From: Nocardia araoensis NBRC 100135
Lineage (GTDB): Bacteria; Actinomycetota; Actinomycetes; Mycobacteriales; Mycobacteriaceae
NCBI RefSeq assembly: GCF_000308435.1
Contig: NZ_BAFR01000033.1
Coordinates: forward strand, 1-63,184
Length of the DNA: 63,184 bases
Direction of reading: 5' to 3'
Shown here: in pieces, positions 59,101 through 62,100 of the stretch
Numbering within the stretch: position 1 is the first letter of the stretch
How the letters are laid out: the number at the start of each line of letters is the position of its first letter
The notes under the pieces: generated by a model
What the model saw: the letters and a program-made list of their open reading frames with translations, nothing else
The model's database searches: none
What the model was told of the DNA's origin: nothing
Translations under genes and position numbers: made by a program

Positions 59101-62100
59101 CCCGGTCGATCCGGATACCCCGCCCAGCACATCCACCGCGGCGACTCCGCATGCCGCAGGACCGATTTCGCATGGAGCCGATCGCCCGGGCGTCGGACCG
59201 ACGCGCACGCAGGGCGAGCCGACAGCCCGGTCGGCTGAACGTGACGCGGCGGAGCGGGAGTTGGCGGACGCGCAGGCTGATCTCGCGGATGCTCGACGTG
59301 GTTTGCCGGTGAATGACGAGGATCTGACGCGGGATGCGTTGGATGATGCGCTCGATGCCCTGCGTGGGCGCACGATGCGGGTGGATGAGCAGGGCCCGTG
59401 GCAGGGGCGGGTTGCGGAGTTGGAGCGTGCCGCGCGGCGCGTGTTCGACGCCGAGGACGAATTGGCTCGGGCCGAGGACGCCCGTGCGCAGGCCGCTCGA
59501 CCGCTGCCGGAAGATGCTGGTGGAGAGCCTGTTTCGCGTGCGGGCGATGCGGCGGCCGACGGACCGGTGCGTTCGGACGCCGACCTGGAACGCCCGGTCG
59601 CGCAGCCGGACGCCGGGCCGCCGGACCCGGCCGATCCGCGAGCCGAGGGCGCGGGCGCCGGTGGTGAGCCGCCATCCGGGCCGCCGACGAACGCCGAGCC
59701 GCCGGCCGACAGCCGTCCGGAAGGCGCGCGCCACACCGGCAACCCGGTCCGCGATGTGCTCGATTTCCTTCGCGAACAGCGCGATTGGCCGAACCAGCGC
59801 GAAGCCGAACCGCTCACCGAGGCCGAGACCGAACATGTTCGCCTGCTCGCCCAGGCGCTCGGTCTCGACGAGAGGTTCACCGCGCTGCGCGATCCGCTGG
59901 CCGCGCTGGCCGAGCTGGCCGAAATGGCCAGGGCCCGAGGTTTCCTCGACGATGCCGACGGTCCGCGCATGCGTTACCCGGACGATTTCGAACCGCTCAC
60001 CAGCGAGGAACGCTACGGTGACGAGCAGTACTGGCTGGCCGAGGCGCCCGACGACGGCCTGCGTGTCGTACAGGACGACCTGCGCCGCGCGGGCTTGCCG
60101 ATCGAGCAACCGCGGCCCCCGCGATCGCCCGCGGCTCCCACGAGCCCGGAGGCCTTGCCTCCCGGCCGTCCGGCCGCCGCCGACCCGGCACGCCTGTCCG
60201 CGCAACGGGACGCGGCAGCCCGCGAATTGTCCGACGCGCGAGGCGAACTCGCGGACGCTCGGCGTGGTCTGCCGGTCGATGACGCGGACCTGACCCGGGA
60301 CGCGTTGGACGACGCGCTCGAAGCCCTGCGTGGCCGCACGTTGCGGGTGGATGAGCAGCAGCCGTGGCAGGAGCGGGTCGCGGAGTTGGAGCGCGCTGCC
60401 CGCCGCGTCTTCGATGCCGAAGCGGAAGTCGCTCGCCTGGACGATGCCCTCGCGCAGGCCACGCGGGCGGCCGAGCCGCACTCGAATGATGTGAGCCGAG
60501 CGCAGCCCGCCGAACACACGCACGCCCCGGAGCCGTCCGCTCGCGCCCCGCGCCCAGAACCGATCGACCGGACTCGCGACCGGCTCGCGCGTGGCTTCGG
60601 GCTCGACGACGCCGATCTGTCCCCGGAGCACCTCGGCGCGACCATCGCCGACCTGCGCTACCGAAACCTGTTGCAAGCGGGCATGGTCGAGGCGCTGGCG
60701 GCCGCCACCGAGCGGGCGCGTGACACGCAGCATCCGGACTTGCGCGCGCAGGTGCGAGAGACCCGCGACGCCTGGGCACGGCGGCTGCGCATCGATCCCG
60801 CCGATCTGGATCGCGATCCGGCCGGGACGGTGGAGCGGGCCCGCGCCGCGGTGCGCCGCGACGGGCGAGCCATCGCCGATCTCGCCGACGCCGTCCAAGC
60901 GGCGCGTAGGCAGACCGGCGCCGAACCGCCCGAACCGGGGGAGACCCGCCGGTACACCCTCGAGGTCGATGGCGAGCGCGTGCCCGCGCGGCTGGTCGCC
61001 GACGACAACGGCGGCTGGCGGGTCGAAGCGGCCGACCGTTTCGACGCACCCGAACCGGCGGACACCACCGTGCCCGCACCGCGGCAACCGGAGCGGCCGA
61101 AGTCGCGGCTGCGCCGCCTGTGGGAGGCGCTGACGGCGGGGTATGTCGGCGAGAGCCCGAAGTACCCGTCCGGCTCCGGCATCGACAGCGCAGGCCAGTC
61201 GCTGCTCGCCCACGAAGCCGGGCTGCCGCTCACCAAGCACTACGATCCGACACCGGCGCCCGGCGATGAATACGAAGTGATGCAGACCAAGTTCAGTCCG
61301 GTCCGCATCCTCAAGGAAGCCGTCACCATGTGGCGCAAGCGGGAACTCATCCCGTTCCTGAAGCGCCTGACCTCCCGGGTCGCGAGCCCGGCCGCCGAGT
61401 ACGGCACACCCATCGCCCGCGACGGCGAGGAGTACCGGTACTGGTTGGAGGAGGCCGATCCCGAACTGGTGCGCCGGGAACTCGGGGTGGAACTCGAGGA
61501 GCTGAAGCGACAGGCCGAGGACGCCGCCCGCGCGCTCGCCGCACCGGAGACCAGGCCGGAACCGACCGACGGCGATACGCCCGACGTCACGCCGGAACCG
61601 TCCATGCGACCCGGCGATGACTCGCCCGCGAGCACCGGTGAACTCGCGGACTGGCTGCACGAGTTGTCCGAGGCGACGGTACGTCGGCAGGAGCTGGCCG
61701 ACGCCTTGGCGGCCGCCGCCGATGCCCTCGGCGTCGATCTCGGTGAGCCGACCCCCGAGAACGTCCGCCGGGCCGTCGATCTGCTGCGGTATCAGCAGGT
61801 CCGCCGGATCGGCGCGCTCACCGGTCTCGCCGAGGCGTCCCGCCGGTACAACGCCGAGCACGAGCGGATCCCGTACAGCGACGAGGTCGGCTTCTTCGAC
61901 GCCAACCCGATGAACCGCTTCCTCGGTGAGGTCGTGCGGGCCTTCGGCGGCAACCCCACCCTGCTGGACTGGCAGGGCGTGAACAACGGCGGTGAGCCGA
62001 GCCGCGAGTGGGGCGATCTCTACGACAGCGATCAGCCGGGCCAGGACCAAGGCCTGCGCGCGTTCTTCGAGAACGCGCTGCGCCGCGACCAGATCAAGGA